Shown: positions 7,973 through 17,077 of the stretch, piece by piece
How the letters are laid out: every line of letters begins with the position of its first letter
How positions within the stretch are numbered: position 1 is the first letter of the stretch
From: CAWIVJ01 sp963839525
GTDB lineage: Bacteria > Cyanobacteriota > Vampirovibrionia > Gastranaerophilales > Gastranaerophilaceae
Assembly (NCBI GenBank): GCA_963839525.1
Contig: CAWIVJ010000005.1
Location: 248,001-312,000 of the forward strand
Reading direction: 5' to 3'
Length of the DNA stretch: 64,000 nt
Notes under the pieces: generated by a model
What the model was told of the DNA's origin: nothing
What the model saw: the letters and a program-made list of their open reading frames with translations, nothing else
Databases searched by the model: none
Program-made: the position numbers and the translations under genes

Positions 7973-8926
7973 TTACATATAATCTAAAAGTGTAACTTGC
8001 GATAACATTTGAGAAGTTACAGAATAAGTTGCCTGCAAAGCATTTTCTGCAGTCGCCAAATCTGTTAAAACTTCTGTTAAATCAGCATCTTGAAGATTTG
8101 ATTTATAATTTGTTAAGTTAATTAATGTGTTATCAATTGTATCACTTGTCATTTCAAACCTATTTGAAACAGCTGCTAATTCTGTCCTTGTTTTTGTTAC
8201 AGTATCTAAATCCGTACCTAAATTATCTATACAAGTACTTATCGTTGCTTTATCAGGTGGAATACTGCCAAGTGCAGCACTAAGTGTTCCTAAGGTATAA
8301 AATAATCCTGAACCAGTTGCAGGGGCTACTGGAGAAGTTGTTGCCGGAGTATAAGAGCCAAAAAGATCACTTCCTCTTACATTTATAGCTACAGAAACTC
8401 CATCAGAAATGTTCGCATATCTTTCATATTCACTTGATGTTGTTCCATTATAAGAGATTACACCTGTGGATGAATTTTTTGTGTATGTTTCCGTTAAAGT
8501 TGCTGCACCTGAAAATACATATTTTCCATTAAATTTAGTATTTGCTATATCAACTACGCTTTCAATAATCTGATCTATTTGAGATTTTATATTTGCTAAA
8601 TCTTCATCATTATAAGTTCCGTTTGCAGCTTGAGTTGCATAATCACTGGAAGTTTGTATTAAATCTGTTAATGCTTCTAATTTACTATCTACAGAATTCA
8701 ATTCACTTTCTGCATTAGACATATTATCTAAATATCTTTTTAATTTGTCTATTTCCGCAGTTATATTTAATATAGACTTTGTTGCAGAAGGATTATCCGA
8801 AGGTTTATCAACTTTTAAACCGGATGAAGCTGTTTTTGTAAGTTCATTGTAACGTGATTCAGCTCCCATAATATAGTCTAACATCGTATTAGACATCTGC
8901 AGTGTTGTTATCCTTGACATGCCCAT
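7973..8926 (-). CDS. flgL: Flagellar hook-associated protein 3 (hook-filament junction)
   Basis: 317 residues. The N-terminus MGMSRITTLQMSNTML and the segment ITAEIDKLKRYLDNMSNAE match the conserved flagellin/FlgL D0-D1 helices. The C-terminus closes with another flagellin-type helix ending LSQVTLLDYM. The central variable region is Thr/Ser-rich. No signal peptide is present, as expected for export by the flagellar type III apparatus. ATG at 8926 follows GAGGTGAT. It is 13 bases downstream of flgK and is the last gene before the terminator. FlgL joins the hook-associated FlgK to the flagellin filament; flagellin itself is not in the window. Confidence 0.93.
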   Translation of the reverse strand: MGMSRITTLQMSNTMLDYIMGAESRYNELTKTASSGLKVDKPSDNPSATKSILNITAEIDKLKRYLDNMSNAESELNSVDSKLEALTDLIQTSSDYATQAANGTYNDEDLANIKSQIDQIIESVVDIANTKFNGKYVFSGAATLTETYTKNSSTGVISYNGTTSSEYERYANISDGVSVAINVRGSDLFGSYTPATTSPVAPATGSGLFYTLGTLSAALGSIPPDKATISTCIDNLGTDLDTVTKTRTELAAVSNRFEMTSDTIDNTLINLTNYKSNLQDADLTEVLTDLATAENALQATYSVTSQMLSQVTLLDYM

Positions 8927-8939
8927 TTCATCACCTCAT

Positions 8940-10484
8940 TTATTCACCTAAATGTATTAAGTCTCCTAAAAGACTGCTGCAAACGCTAAAAACTCTTGCG
9001 GCAGCCCCATAGGCTTGTTGATATTTTATTAAATCTCCGAGTTCTTGATCTAAACTAACGCCGGTTTCAGATTGAAGTCTTGATTCCACTTGTTTAAGAA
9101 CTACATTTTGCGTTTCCAGACTGCTGTCAATGCTTGAAACATCGGTCCCTATGCTGGAAACCACAGTTGCAAGATAGCCTTCAAAGGACTGATTTTCTAA
9201 ACCGCTATAAGTTTCATTCCTTGAATCAGAAACCAGCATAATATTTTGATTATTTCCTGTCGCAGTAGTATCAGAAGGATCAGTTACTCTGGCAGCAGCA
9301 ATCAAATACAAATTATTAAGAATCTCAGAATTTACTGAAATATTTCCGGCATCTATATCAGTTATTCCTGGAGGAATAGAATTATTGTTTAAAAATAAAG
9401 GTGTTGTTGAAACAGCTAATTGGGAATAATCATTGGTTAAGCACATTGGAGTAGTTCCCCCAATAACTTCTGTTTGTATTCTATTTAATTCTTCAGCAAA
9501 AGATTTGGCTAATGTATTTACCTCTTCTATAACATTAGTTATGGTAAAACTGGTACTGCTGGAATCTCCACAAATACTCAAAATGGCTCCCATTGAACCT
9601 GAATTTATTTTCTCATTTACATCTGCATATATCACAGTTTTATTTTTATCTACAATATTTATAACAGCGGGTTGATTTGCAGTACCTGTTTCAACATTAA
9701 GGTAACCTTTTACAACAGTTCCGCTAACTAAATCATAGTTCCCTAATGATACATCCATTGTTCCATTATCATTGAGTTTTGTATTTATAGGAATATATGA
9801 AGAAAGTTTTTCAAGTATTGCGTCTCTTTTATCAAGCAAAGAAGATGAAGACGTATCCGTCGAATTTGTTTTGATTATATTTATATTAACTTCAGCAAGC
9901 TGCTCCAATAAATTATTTACTTCACCTGCTTGTGTTCCAATTTCAGAAGAATCTACCGAATTAACGAGATTATAATCTCCCACTAATGATTCTTTAAGAC
10001 CGTTTAAGCTCTTGTGTATATTATTAAAAACTGAACAAACATTTTCAGCACAAGACGCATAATTTTGTCTCAAAGTTATATCAGTTGGAGAATCTGCTAA
10101 TGCAGCTGCAGCATCATAAAAATTCGAAAGAGCATCAGTAAGTCCTGTATCGTTTAATTCATTCATTAAATCCTCTACATTGGATGCAATAGAAGAATAT
10201 TCTTCCAAATAAGAGTAAGATGAATTTTCTGTTCTATAATAACTTTCCAAATATTCATTAGCATAACGTTTAATTTCTGATATTTGAACACCGCTTAAAG
10301 TATTTACTTCTGCAACAGCACTGCCAGTTAATTTTGTATAATTAATTGCCTCGGCCATATTTACTCTTAACTTTGAATAATTTTCATTGTCAACATTTGC
10401 AATATTATTTGCAATAACTGAAATAGCAGCCTGATTAACAGCTAATGCCTGCTGTGCTATTCCCATACTTGATACTAATGACAT
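8940..10484 (-). CDS. flgK: Flagellar hook-associated protein 1
   Basis: 514 residues. The N-terminus has the rod/hook family signature (AISVIANNIANVDNENYSKLRV) and the C-terminus the matching amphipathic helix (SLDQELGDLIKYQQAYGAAARVFS). The long middle is Ser/Thr/Asn-rich, typical of FlgK D2-D3 regions. No signal peptide. It lies between flgN, its likely chaperone, and flgL, in the usual flgN-flgK-flgL order. FlgK forms the first junction ring at the tip of the hook. Confidence 0.95.
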   Translation of the reverse strand: MSLVSSMGIAQQALAVNQAAISVIANNIANVDNENYSKLRVNMAEAINYTKLTGSAVAEVNTLSGVQISEIKRYANEYLESYYRTENSSYSYLEEYSSIASNVEDLMNELNDTGLTDALSNFYDAAAALADSPTDITLRQNYASCAENVCSVFNNIHKSLNGLKESLVGDYNLVNSVDSSEIGTQAGEVNNLLEQLAEVNINIIKTNSTDTSSSSLLDKRDAILEKLSSYIPINTKLNDNGTMDVSLGNYDLVSGTVVKGYLNVETGTANQPAVINIVDKNKTVIYADVNEKINSGSMGAILSICGDSSSTSFTITNVIEEVNTLAKSFAEELNRIQTEVIGGTTPMCLTNDYSQLAVSTTPLFLNNNSIPPGITDIDAGNISVNSEILNNLYLIAAARVTDPSDTTATGNNQNIMLVSDSRNETYSGLENQSFEGYLATVVSSIGTDVSSIDSSLETQNVVLKQVESRLQSETGVSLDQELGDLIKYQQAYGAAARVFSVCSSLLGDLIHLGE

Positions 10485-10508
10485 ATTAATTCTCCATAAT
10501 TTTTATAG

Positions 10509-11006
10509 CTAGGCTTCTTCTACTACTGAGCTGAGTAAACTTTTATCCATTTCAGTATTTTGACCTTTTTTGTTGTATTGTTTTGAATGCGGCAAAACAA
10601 CTCCTGCAATTATATCAAGAGTTTTACCCACCATAATAAGACCATGTTTTACTAAGGTTATAATGGTCTTTTCCTGCAAAGCAAGGGATTTTGAAATAAT
10701 TTTCAGCTTACTTTGCTGAGATATTATTTTGTCTGCAAGATCATTATTTGAATTTTTTGCTTTTTCTATTACTTCAGATAAAGTAATATCTTCATTGCCT
10801 AAATACTTGGCAACTTCTTTCCTTTTTTGAGTTACCTCTTTTATAATTTCGGCCTTATCTATAATCTGAGCGTCAATATCCCAAAGAGCATCATTTTTTC
10901 CCTGTACCAAAATAGACTGTTTTATTTTGTACAGCTCTCCAAGTGCCTCATAGGCTTGAATTTCTTCATCAACTACTTCTTTAAATTTTATTAGCATATC
11001 ATCCAT
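10509..11006 (-). CDS. flgN: FlgN-type flagellar export chaperone
   Basis: 165 residues, strongly helical. Its size, two long N-terminal helices (EEIQAYEALGELYKIKQSILVQG) and position directly before flgK and flgL match the FlgN family, which holds FlgK and FlgL for type III export. The C-terminal half (KTIITLVKHGLIMVGKTLDIIAGVV) also fits the FlgN helical bundle. Sequence identity in this family is low, so the call leans on context. Confidence 0.75.
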   Translation of the reverse strand: MDDMLIKFKEVVDEEIQAYEALGELYKIKQSILVQGKNDALWDIDAQIIDKAEIIKEVTQKRKEVAKYLGNEDITLSEVIEKAKNSNNDLADKIISQQSKLKIISKSLALQEKTIITLVKHGLIMVGKTLDIIAGVVLPHSKQYNKKGQNTEMDKSLLSSVVEEA

Positions 11007-11140
11007 GATATTCTCCTAAAATGATTTTAAGCAACCTTTTCCGTGGTACATGTTAAAATGTAGTATTTGAATATTATGCCACTTTTTAAGGTTTCTTTCT
11101 ACATTTTTATTTTTTTGTTATAACATTTTTTAACAAATAC

Positions 11141-11410
11141 TTATATTATGTAATCCGCTATAACGCTCCTTCCATACGTAAGCCCGTATTGTATATCATC
11201 ATTTGATAAATTTTCTTCTCCGACATTTTTTGCTACCTGCATTATTTCATCTATATTTTGATCTTCCAGAATATTTTTATCATTAATATCAATTCCGTCA
11301 GATGTTTCGGGAATTACGTTTTCTTGTACTTTCTCAGAACCCTTAAATGCATTAACTGCATTTAGCATTTGTAGAGGATTTATACTTGATGTTCCAATTG
11401 CATTAACCAT
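11141..11410 (-). CDS. Small unknown protein in the flgM position
   Basis: 89 residues, acidic, no signal peptide. The N-terminus has AFKGSEK, matching the F-K-G motif seen in several unrelated proteins of this window. The C-terminal third (IDEIMQVAKNVGEENLSNDDIQYGLTYG, shortened here to its outline) is predicted helical and ends in a GRSVIADYII tail. It sits between flgJ and flgN, where many flagellar operons carry the anti-sigma-28 factor flgM. No convincing FlgM sequence signature is visible, so FlgM-like function is only a positional guess. Confidence 0.5.
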   Translation of the reverse strand: MVNAIGTSSINPLQMLNAVNAFKGSEKVQENVIPETSDGIDINDKNILEDQNIDEIMQVAKNVGEENLSNDDIQYGLTYGRSVIADYII

Positions 11411-11428
11411 TTTTATTCCTATCTTGAC

Positions 11429-11770
11429 TTATTCTTTTACATATTTTTCCATTTGCTCGTAAATCTGCTTTGCAAATCCGAATGTTGAATTTGGTTTGCT
11501 TGCCAAATCTCTGCCCAATTCGTTATACATATAGGATTTAAATTTTTCATAATAAGAATTTTCTTTGCCAAAAATTCCGCCTTCTCTGTCAACAGTTTTA
11601 TCCATCAATGAAAACATTTTTGCAATAAAAATACCTTCAAATTCTTTTGCGACTTTTTTTAATTCGTCTTTACCGGACTTTGATTCTTTAATACGATTAA
11701 GAATTTCTTGTTGTCCGTCTGTTCTTTCCGGTAATACTGGAACGTAATTTGTTGGACTTATTAAACTCAT
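11429..11770 (-). CDS. flgJ: Rod-binding protein FlgJ, N-terminal type without muramidase
   Basis: 113 residues forming only the rod-binding domain: KKVAKEFEGIFIAKMFSLMDKTV with a downstream YMYNELGRDLASK, which is the hallmark helix pair of FlgJ. Enterobacterial FlgJ adds a C-terminal peptidoglycan hydrolase that is missing here. A separate lytic transglycosylase at the head of this operon (15877-16425) probably supplies that activity. The gene is placed between flgI and the small 89-residue gene. Acts in the periplasm as a rod cap after type III export. Confidence 0.88.
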   Translation of the reverse strand: MSLISPTNYVPVLPERTDGQQEILNRIKESKSGKDELKKVAKEFEGIFIAKMFSLMDKTVDREGGIFGKENSYYEKFKSYMYNELGRDLASKPNSTFGFAKQIYEQMEKYVKE

Positions 11771-11804
11771 TTTACATTATATTCCTTATATTAGTATCCT
11801 CTGT

Positions 11805-12917
11805 TTAAATTATAATAAGCTCTGCTTGCAGACTTCCCGACCTTTTCAAAGCTTGCAAAATTGAAATTAAATCAATTGGTGTTACACCTATTGAATTCAA
11901 AGCCCTGACAAGATCGTTTAAATTACTATTCGCAGGCATAGCAATTACGTTGCCGGGAGTTTTATTAACTGATATTGTTGAATTTGAAAAACCAACCGTT
12001 GAACCCTGAGCAAAAGAATTTGGTTGAGAAACCTCATTAGATGTTGTAACAGTAACTGTTAAATTACCATGAGCAACTGCTGCTGGAAGAAGTTTAACAT
12101 CTGCACCTATTACGACCGTTCCTGTTCTTTCGTTAATGACTACTCTTGCTTTTTCTGTTGTCGGTCTTACATTTAAATTTTCAAGTATTGATAAAAATTT
12201 TACTCTGTTATTAAGAAATTGTTCAGGTATCTCTACCTGAATACTGTTTCCGTCAATTGCTTTAGCAGGGGAAACAAGCTCGGTAATAATTTGTGCTATT
12301 CTGGAAACTAATGTGTAATCAGATTCATCAATTGACAATGTAACAGAAGTTTCATCACCTATATCAGTTATCATATCACGTTCCATAATTGCACCGCCGG
12401 GAATTCTTCCTGTTGTTGTAATTGCTGTTCTTGTAGAACTTCCATCTGCAGAAGCATTTATACCTCCTACAGAAAGCGGGCCTTGAGCTACTGCAACAGC
12501 TTCTCCGTTCGGTGCTTTAAGTATGGTTTGAACTAAAACACCGCCCTCCAAGCTCTTACAATCAGCTAAAGTTGAAACTGTTACATCTATTTTATCCCCG
12601 TTTTTTGCAAAAGGCGGAACTGTTGCTGTTACTATAACTGCAGCGGTTGAACCTTTTTGAATATAGTTTTCCTGATCAATAATTGTCCCCAAATTCATTA
12701 ACAGCATTTTACTTGTTATCTGAGTTGAACGAGAGTTATCACCGGTTTTAGGAAGCCCTACAACCACCCCGTATCCTACAATCTGGTTATCTCTGACTCC
12801 TTTTACATGAGCAATATCTTTAATTCTGACCGTTGAATTTATTGCACTTACAGGCAAAATATTTATAACCAAGCTAATTATTAAAAATATTGGTATTAAA
12901 TTTTTAATTTTTTTCAT
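11805..12917 (-). CDS. flgI: Flagellar P-ring protein
   Basis: 370 residues. A Sec signal peptide (about 1-25) is followed by the FlgI signature VRIKDIAHVKGVRDNQIVGYGVVVGLPKTGD and later conserved blocks NGDKIDVTVSTLADCKSLEGG and VVINERTGTVVIGADV. The C-terminus DLISILQALKRSGSLQAELIII is also typical. It forms the periplasmic bushing around the rod within the peptidoglycan layer. Its presence with flgH shows that the host has an outer membrane. Directly downstream of flgH with 20 bases between. Confidence 0.95.
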   Translation of the reverse strand: MKKIKNLIPIFLIISLVINILPVSAINSTVRIKDIAHVKGVRDNQIVGYGVVVGLPKTGDNSRSTQITSKMLLMNLGTIIDQENYIQKGSTAAVIVTATVPPFAKNGDKIDVTVSTLADCKSLEGGVLVQTILKAPNGEAVAVAQGPLSVGGINASADGSSTRTAITTTGRIPGGAIMERDMITDIGDETSVTLSIDESDYTLVSRIAQIITELVSPAKAIDGNSIQVEIPEQFLNNRVKFLSILENLNVRPTTEKARVVINERTGTVVIGADVKLLPAAVAHGNLTVTVTTSNEVSQPNSFAQGSTVGFSNSTISVNKTPGNVIAMPANSNLNDLVRALNSIGVTPIDLISILQALKRSGSLQAELIII

Positions 12918-12937
12918 ATTGTTAAGTTTTCCTCTCT

Positions 12938-13564
12938 TTAGAACAAGTATTTAATAAATCTGTTAATTATACCTTCATTTCCGTTTCTTGAAATAGATCC
13001 TCTGCCTGACATAGCAAATTGAAGATTAGCGACATATTTAGAGTAAATTTGTCCGGTTGAAGTTATCCAACGAGGGTCTACAACACCTGTTACAATCAAA
13101 TCTAAACGTTCATTTGCATTTACAAGAGTCTTTTTACCCTGAACAACTAAATTACCGTTTGGCATTTGCTGTACAACCTGAACGGCAATAGTATCTCCAA
13201 ATGTTATTTTACTTGATGTATCAGCAGAATTTGATACATCATTTGATCCGCCAAATGTACCTAAATGATCATTTATAAGGTGACGACCAAGAATTGTATT
13301 AAAAAAAGCACTAAAACCATCTCGTGTAGATGATTCTTTACTTGAATTATAAGTTAATTTATTGCTAACTGTGAGAGTTTCGCTCATTATTATAGAAATC
13401 AAATCACCGACAGAGCGTGCCTGAACCCCGCCAAACAAAGATTTTGGAACAGGAGCATAAGTTTGTGACGCTCCGAGAGTGAATAAAGATTCTGCATTTG
13501 CGCATAATCCTGTCAACATTAAAACTAAAATTATTAAACTCTTTTTAACTAAGTTATTTATCAT
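12938..13564 (-). CDS. flgH: Flagellar L-ring protein, without a lipobox
   Basis: 208 residues. Conserved FlgH blocks: LFGGVQARSVGDLISIIMSE, then GNLVVQGKKTLVNANERLDLIVTGVVDPRWI, and a C-terminal NRFIKYLF. The protein builds the outer-membrane ring of the flagellum. Most FlgH proteins are lipoproteins. Here the signal peptide reads LTGLCANAES, where the residue before Cys is Leu, which does not fit a lipobox, while ANA-E fits signal peptidase I. So this FlgH is probably not lipid-anchored. Overlaps flgA by 4 bases. Confidence 0.92.
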   Translation of the reverse strand: MINNLVKKSLIILVLMLTGLCANAESLFTLGASQTYAPVPKSLFGGVQARSVGDLISIIMSETLTVSNKLTYNSSKESSTRDGFSAFFNTILGRHLINDHLGTFGGSNDVSNSADTSSKITFGDTIAVQVVQQMPNGNLVVQGKKTLVNANERLDLIVTGVVDPRWITSTGQIYSKYVANLQFAMSGRGSISRNGNEGIINRFIKYLF

Positions 13565-14268
13565 ATTTTCACCAGTACTTTATTTTCACCTATAATTTTA
13601 CCTTTATAAATTCTGTTATAATTTTTATTCATTATACAAATAGTTTCGCCGATTATTCCATCTGAAAGAGCTTTTGCCTCTGTTGATATCGTTAAATTAT
13701 TGGTATTAAAAAATACTGTTACGATTGAATTTCTTAATATATCCGGTTTTAATTTAACAAATCTTTTATCAATGATTTCACCTATTCTAAAAAACTTTTT
13801 TGCTATAATTTCTTTGCTTATTGAATCAGGAGTTAAAGCGTTTTCCAGATTATTTGACACTTCTCTTTTCTCTATTTTTACAACATTAAAATTTATAGCT
13901 CTTTCTCTGTTTATCGGACAAGAGGCCACTAAAACTTTTTGATAAGCTTTTATAACAACAGGAGCATTAAAAGTTTTTACAGGCTTATTATCAACGTAAA
14001 TTGTAACTTTTTCTAAATCTCTGGGGAGAAATTTACCTGCAGAAGGTTCTACCAAAAAAGAAATTTGACCGTCAGGCAAATTTAAATCTTTAAATGGAAG
14101 TGCAACAACTTGCACTTTAAGTTGTGCATCCGTATAATCTTTATAATTTTTAACCACTTGTTTTGCAATTTCAGATTTAACCTGATTATCTTCTAAAATA
14201 ACGGCATCAGCCTTTATTGAACTAAAGGCTAAAATCATTATTAAAAGTAATCCAAATATTTTCTTCAT
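13561..14268 (-). CDS. flgA: Flagellar P-ring assembly chaperone
   Basis: 235 residues with a Sec signal peptide (about 1-20). The C-terminal part (RIGEIIDKRFVKLKPDILRNSIVTVFF, then GIIGETICIMNKNYNRIYKGKIIGENKVLVKI) is the SAF domain of FlgA, which assists FlgI assembly in the periplasm. The N-terminal half is divergent, as usual. Located between flgG and flgH with stop and start overlapping, typical of flgGAHI gene order. Confidence 0.85.
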   Translation of the reverse strand: MKKIFGLLLIMILAFSSIKADAVILEDNQVKSEIAKQVVKNYKDYTDAQLKVQVVALPFKDLNLPDGQISFLVEPSAGKFLPRDLEKVTIYVDNKPVKTFNAPVVIKAYQKVLVASCPINRERAINFNVVKIEKREVSNNLENALTPDSISKEIIAKKFFRIGEIIDKRFVKLKPDILRNSIVTVFFNTNNLTISTEAKALSDGIIGETICIMNKNYNRIYKGKIIGENKVLVKI

Positions 14269-14269
14269 A

Positions 14270-15058
14270 TTATTGAACCATCTGATTAGTCTGTCTTAAT
14301 ATATCACTTGCAGAGCTTATCAATTTAGAATTTGCTTCGAAAGCTCTTTCTGCCTTGATAAGTCCAATTAACTCCTCAACAACCTGAACATTGGAACCTT
14401 CCAAAAATCTTTGTTGTAATGTTCCCATACCGTTTTGTCCCGGAGTATCTTGAATAGGGTTACCTGATGCTGATGTTTCTATGTACATATTATGTCCTAC
14501 GGCTAAAAGTCCTGAGGGATTTTGAAATCTTACCAGTTGAATTGTACCTACTATAGTTTGAGTCGTATCGCTTCCGGTTGAAACAGAAACGTTACCGTCT
14601 TCTGTGATATCAATTTCTGTAGCATCCTGCGGAATTGCTATTTGAGGTTGAATTAAAAGACCATCAGCGGTACATATTTGTCCGTTAGAATCAATTTCAA
14701 AAGATCCGTCTCTGGTATAAGCCAAAGTCCCGTCACTTCTCATAACCTGAAAGAAACCTTCACCTTGAATTGCAACATCTAAATTTCTATCTGTAGAAAC
14801 TGCTGTACCCTGACCAAAAACTCTTGTAGTCGCAGAAGTTTTTACCCCAAGTCCGTATTCAATCCCAACGGGTTGAAAAGTTCCCTGATTAATCATAGCC
14901 CCGGGTGTTCTTACAACCTGACTTAACATATCCTGAAATTCAACACGGGATTTTTTAAACCCGGTCGTATTAACATTTGCGATGTTATTTGAAATGACAT
15001 CCAAATAATTTTGTTGTCCTATCATTCCTGTTGCTGCTGTTGATAAAGCTCTTAACAT
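14270..15058 (-). CDS. flgG: Flagellar distal rod protein
   Basis: 262 residues. N-terminal MLRALSTAATGMIGQQNYLDVISNNIANVNT is the classic rod/hook family signature, and the C-terminal EELIGLIKAERAFEANSKLISSASDILRQ is the matching helix. The insert GEGFFQV.RSDGTLAYTRDGSF is typical of FlgG. Exported by the flagellar type III system; no Sec signal. Lies two bases before flgA. Confidence 0.96.
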   Translation of the reverse strand: MLRALSTAATGMIGQQNYLDVISNNIANVNTTGFKKSRVEFQDMLSQVVRTPGAMINQGTFQPVGIEYGLGVKTSATTRVFGQGTAVSTDRNLDVAIQGEGFFQVMRSDGTLAYTRDGSFEIDSNGQICTADGLLIQPQIAIPQDATEIDITEDGNVSVSTGSDTTQTIVGTIQLVRFQNPSGLLAVGHNMYIETSASGNPIQDTPGQNGMGTLQQRFLEGSNVQVVEELIGLIKAERAFEANSKLISSASDILRQTNQMVQ

Positions 15059-15079
15059 CTATTTCCTCCCGTTTATTCT

Positions 15080-15877
15080 TTAAAGTCTTCCGACTCTCAT
15101 AACTGTTGAAAGTAAATCACTATCTTCTTTAACTATTTTAGATAATGTTTCATAATTTCTTGATGTACTGATTGTCTTAATCATTTCATTAACCACATTT
15201 GCATTTGACATTTCCAGAGAACCCTGCTGAATTAAATATTTCTCAGCTTTTAACTCAGGATTTGAAGCAATATCTATTGGTTTAAATTTAGCTCCTCCAA
15301 CACAAATCATGTCTTCTTTATTCGAAAAATCATAAAGCCCGACAGTTTGCATGGAAATTCTGCCCATATCGTTAGTAAGCTCAATCCTCCCATCTTCATT
15401 TATTATAATATCTTTTATTGAACGCATCACTACATCATTTGTATTAATTTTTATCACTTTTCCTTTATTATCGAGAACATAATCTCCATCTTTTGTTACC
15501 AGATTACCGTTGTTATTAAGTGTAAAAGATCCGTTACGGGTATATGATATTTCTCCATCTTTTGATTGAATTTTGAAAAAACCGTCACCTTCGATTGCTA
15601 AATCAAAAACATTTTCTGTTTTATCTAAAACTCCCTGAGAAAAATCATAAATAAGCTTTTGAACCTGACTTCCAATACTTAATTCTCCAACATCTTTGAT
15701 TTCACCTGTTCCCGGAACCTTTTGCAAAATATTGGAATCATAAATATTTCTAAAAACCAAACTTTGCTTTTTGTACCCTACTGTATTTACATTCGCAACA
15801 TTATTGGCTGTAGAATCATTTTGCTCTATCAAAGCCTGCATTCCGTTAGCTGCTGTTTGAAGTCCTCTTACTATCAT
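15080..15877 (-). CDS. flgF: Flagellar rod protein FlgF
   Basis: 265 residues. The N-terminus MIVRGLQTAANGMQALIEQNDSTANNVANVNT and the central block IEGDGFFKIQSKDGEISYTRNGSF place it with FlgF/FlgG rod proteins, and its position directly before flgG matches flgF. The C-terminal helix MIKTISTSRNYETLSKIV is somewhat divergent. It is a proximal rod subunit. Start codon touches the stop of the preceding transglycosylase gene. Confidence 0.88.
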   Translation of the reverse strand: MIVRGLQTAANGMQALIEQNDSTANNVANVNTVGYKKQSLVFRNIYDSNILQKVPGTGEIKDVGELSIGSQVQKLIYDFSQGVLDKTENVFDLAIEGDGFFKIQSKDGEISYTRNGSFTLNNNGNLVTKDGDYVLDNKGKVIKINTNDVVMRSIKDIIINEDGRIELTNDMGRISMQTVGLYDFSNKEDMICVGGAKFKPIDIASNPELKAEKYLIQQGSLEMSNANVVNEMIKTISTSRNYETLSKIVKEDSDLLSTVMRVGRL

Positions 15878-16425
15878 TAAGCACCTCCTTTGTAACGGTT
15901 ATAAATGCTCAAAACATTTTTGACATAACGCTGAGTTTCACCGTAAGGCGGAATACCGCCGTATTTTTTAACAGCTCCGCCTCCGGCGTTATACGCTGCT
16001 AAAGCAAGTTTTTTATTTCCACCGTAAGTTTTTAACAGATTGGAAAGCATTTTTGTTCCGCCCCTAACATTATCTTCAGCATCATAACGGTCTATAACAC
16101 CTAAACTTTTGGCTGTTCCGGGCATTAACTGCATTAATCCGGCCGCTCCGCATCTTGAAGTTGCTTTTTCGTTAAAACCTGATTCCTGCTTTACAACCGC
16201 TCTTACAAAATCAGGGTCTAAATCGTTTTTCCGTGAATACGCTTCTATAAGTCCGTTTATCTCGTCTTTTGAAATATCTTCTCCGTTTTTTGAACGGATG
16301 GAAGAATCTAAAATACTTTGAAAATCCTTATCAGGCTTCTTTTCAAGCTCACCCGTCAGTTTTCTAAACTGCTGTTCAATAGAATTTATACGCTGTAATG
16401 TTACATCTAATCCGGTAATTTCCAT
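15877..16425 (-). CDS. Lytic transglycosylase of the flagellar operon, no Sec signal
   Basis: 182 residues from the ATG at 16425, which has GAGG upstream; a TTG 12 bases earlier is rejected because it overlaps that site. The C-terminal ~110 residues are an SLT domain: KQESGF with the catalytic Glu near residue 81, GAAGLMQLMPGTAKSLG, and LALAAYNAGGGAVKKYGG. The N-terminus is a charged helical region and no signal peptide is visible. It probably leaves the cell through the flagellar export system and opens the peptidoglycan for the rod, replacing the muramidase domain missing from FlgJ. First gene of the flagellar operon. Confidence 0.9.
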   Translation of the reverse strand: MEITGLDVTLQRINSIEQQFRKLTGELEKKPDKDFQSILDSSIRSKNGEDISKDEINGLIEAYSRKNDLDPDFVRAVVKQESGFNEKATSRCGAAGLMQLMPGTAKSLGVIDRYDAEDNVRGGTKMLSNLLKTYGGNKKLALAAYNAGGGAVKKYGGIPPYGETQRYVKNVLSIYNRYKGGA

Positions 16426-16462
16426 AACTTTCCTCAAGCCTATATCCCCACATATACAATTT

Positions 16463-16490
16463 ACAATATAAGAAAGGTTCCTAACATCAA
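16463..16490 (-). promoter_or_regulatory. Possible promoter of the flagellar operon
   Basis: On the minus strand TTGATG (16485-16490) and TATTGT (16463-16468) are 16 bases apart, about 40 bases before the transglycosylase start. This is a plausible sigma-70 type promoter. No sigma-28 (TAAA / GCCGATAA) pattern was seen. In AT-rich DNA such matches are common by chance. Confidence 0.3.
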
Positions 16491-16660
16491 TCTTGAGATT
16501 AGAATATTTAAATCCGTCTAGACCATGTGGTTAATAAGTGAAAAATACCAATTGCTTAAGAGGGCACGGAAAATTCTAAAAATTCAAAAATTTGTAATTT
16601 TTCCGCATCCTCTAATTCAAATTTTTAATTAATACTTTTCAACATAGATACAATAAAAAA

Positions 16661-16684
16661 GTTGGGGTAAAACCCAAACCTACA
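16661..16684. repeat. REP-like palindrome (GTTGGGG / CCAACCTAC family)
   Basis: A GTTGGGGT arm and an imperfect ACCCAAACCTAC arm around AAA. It is the same family as the copies at 51708-51732, 51741-51764 and 52273-52295. This copy lies just before the histidine-kinase remnant. Confidence 0.6.
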
Positions 16685-17077
16685 GACTGTTAATTAAAAA
16701 AACCATTTTCTCGGAAGAAAATCTGTTCAAAATTATTGTCCAAAATATTTTCGAAACATCTTTAAATTCTACCGATATAGGCTCTATAAAAGTAAACATC
16801 CACCATCCTGATTTGGAATTTGTTTCACAGCAAGGGATTAAAACAGGAGAAAATGCAACCGATAAATCCTATTTAATGTTAACTGTTTCTGAGACGGGTA
16901 CAGACCTTGCGGAAAACGATTTAGCTGTTATTTTTGAACCTTATGCACAATTAGACAGACCAAACAAGAAAAACATTGTTAAATACCTAAAAGGTGCTGT
17001 ATGGATAGAATCAGAACCTATGCGGGAAACTGTTTAAATGTTATACTTCCTTCCGAGAAATTTATCGGCGGAAGTTA
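16685..17077 (+). pseudogene. Remnant of a sensor histidine kinase (ATPase domain)
   Basis: In frame from about 16685, conceptual translation gives a partial HATPase domain: SLNSTDIGSIKVNI, YLMLTVSETGTDLAENDLAVIFEPYAQLD, then GAVWIESEP. It stops at 17035-17037. Shifting by one base at the end restores NVILPSEKF, the usual C-terminal strand, so there is a frameshift near 17027-17035. The N-box and the sensor and dimerisation regions are missing, and the G1 motif D-x-G-x-G has become ETGTDL. It is a decayed, truncated gene; no start codon or ribosome site is evident. It is surrounded by repeats, suggesting rearrangement. Confidence 0.7.
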
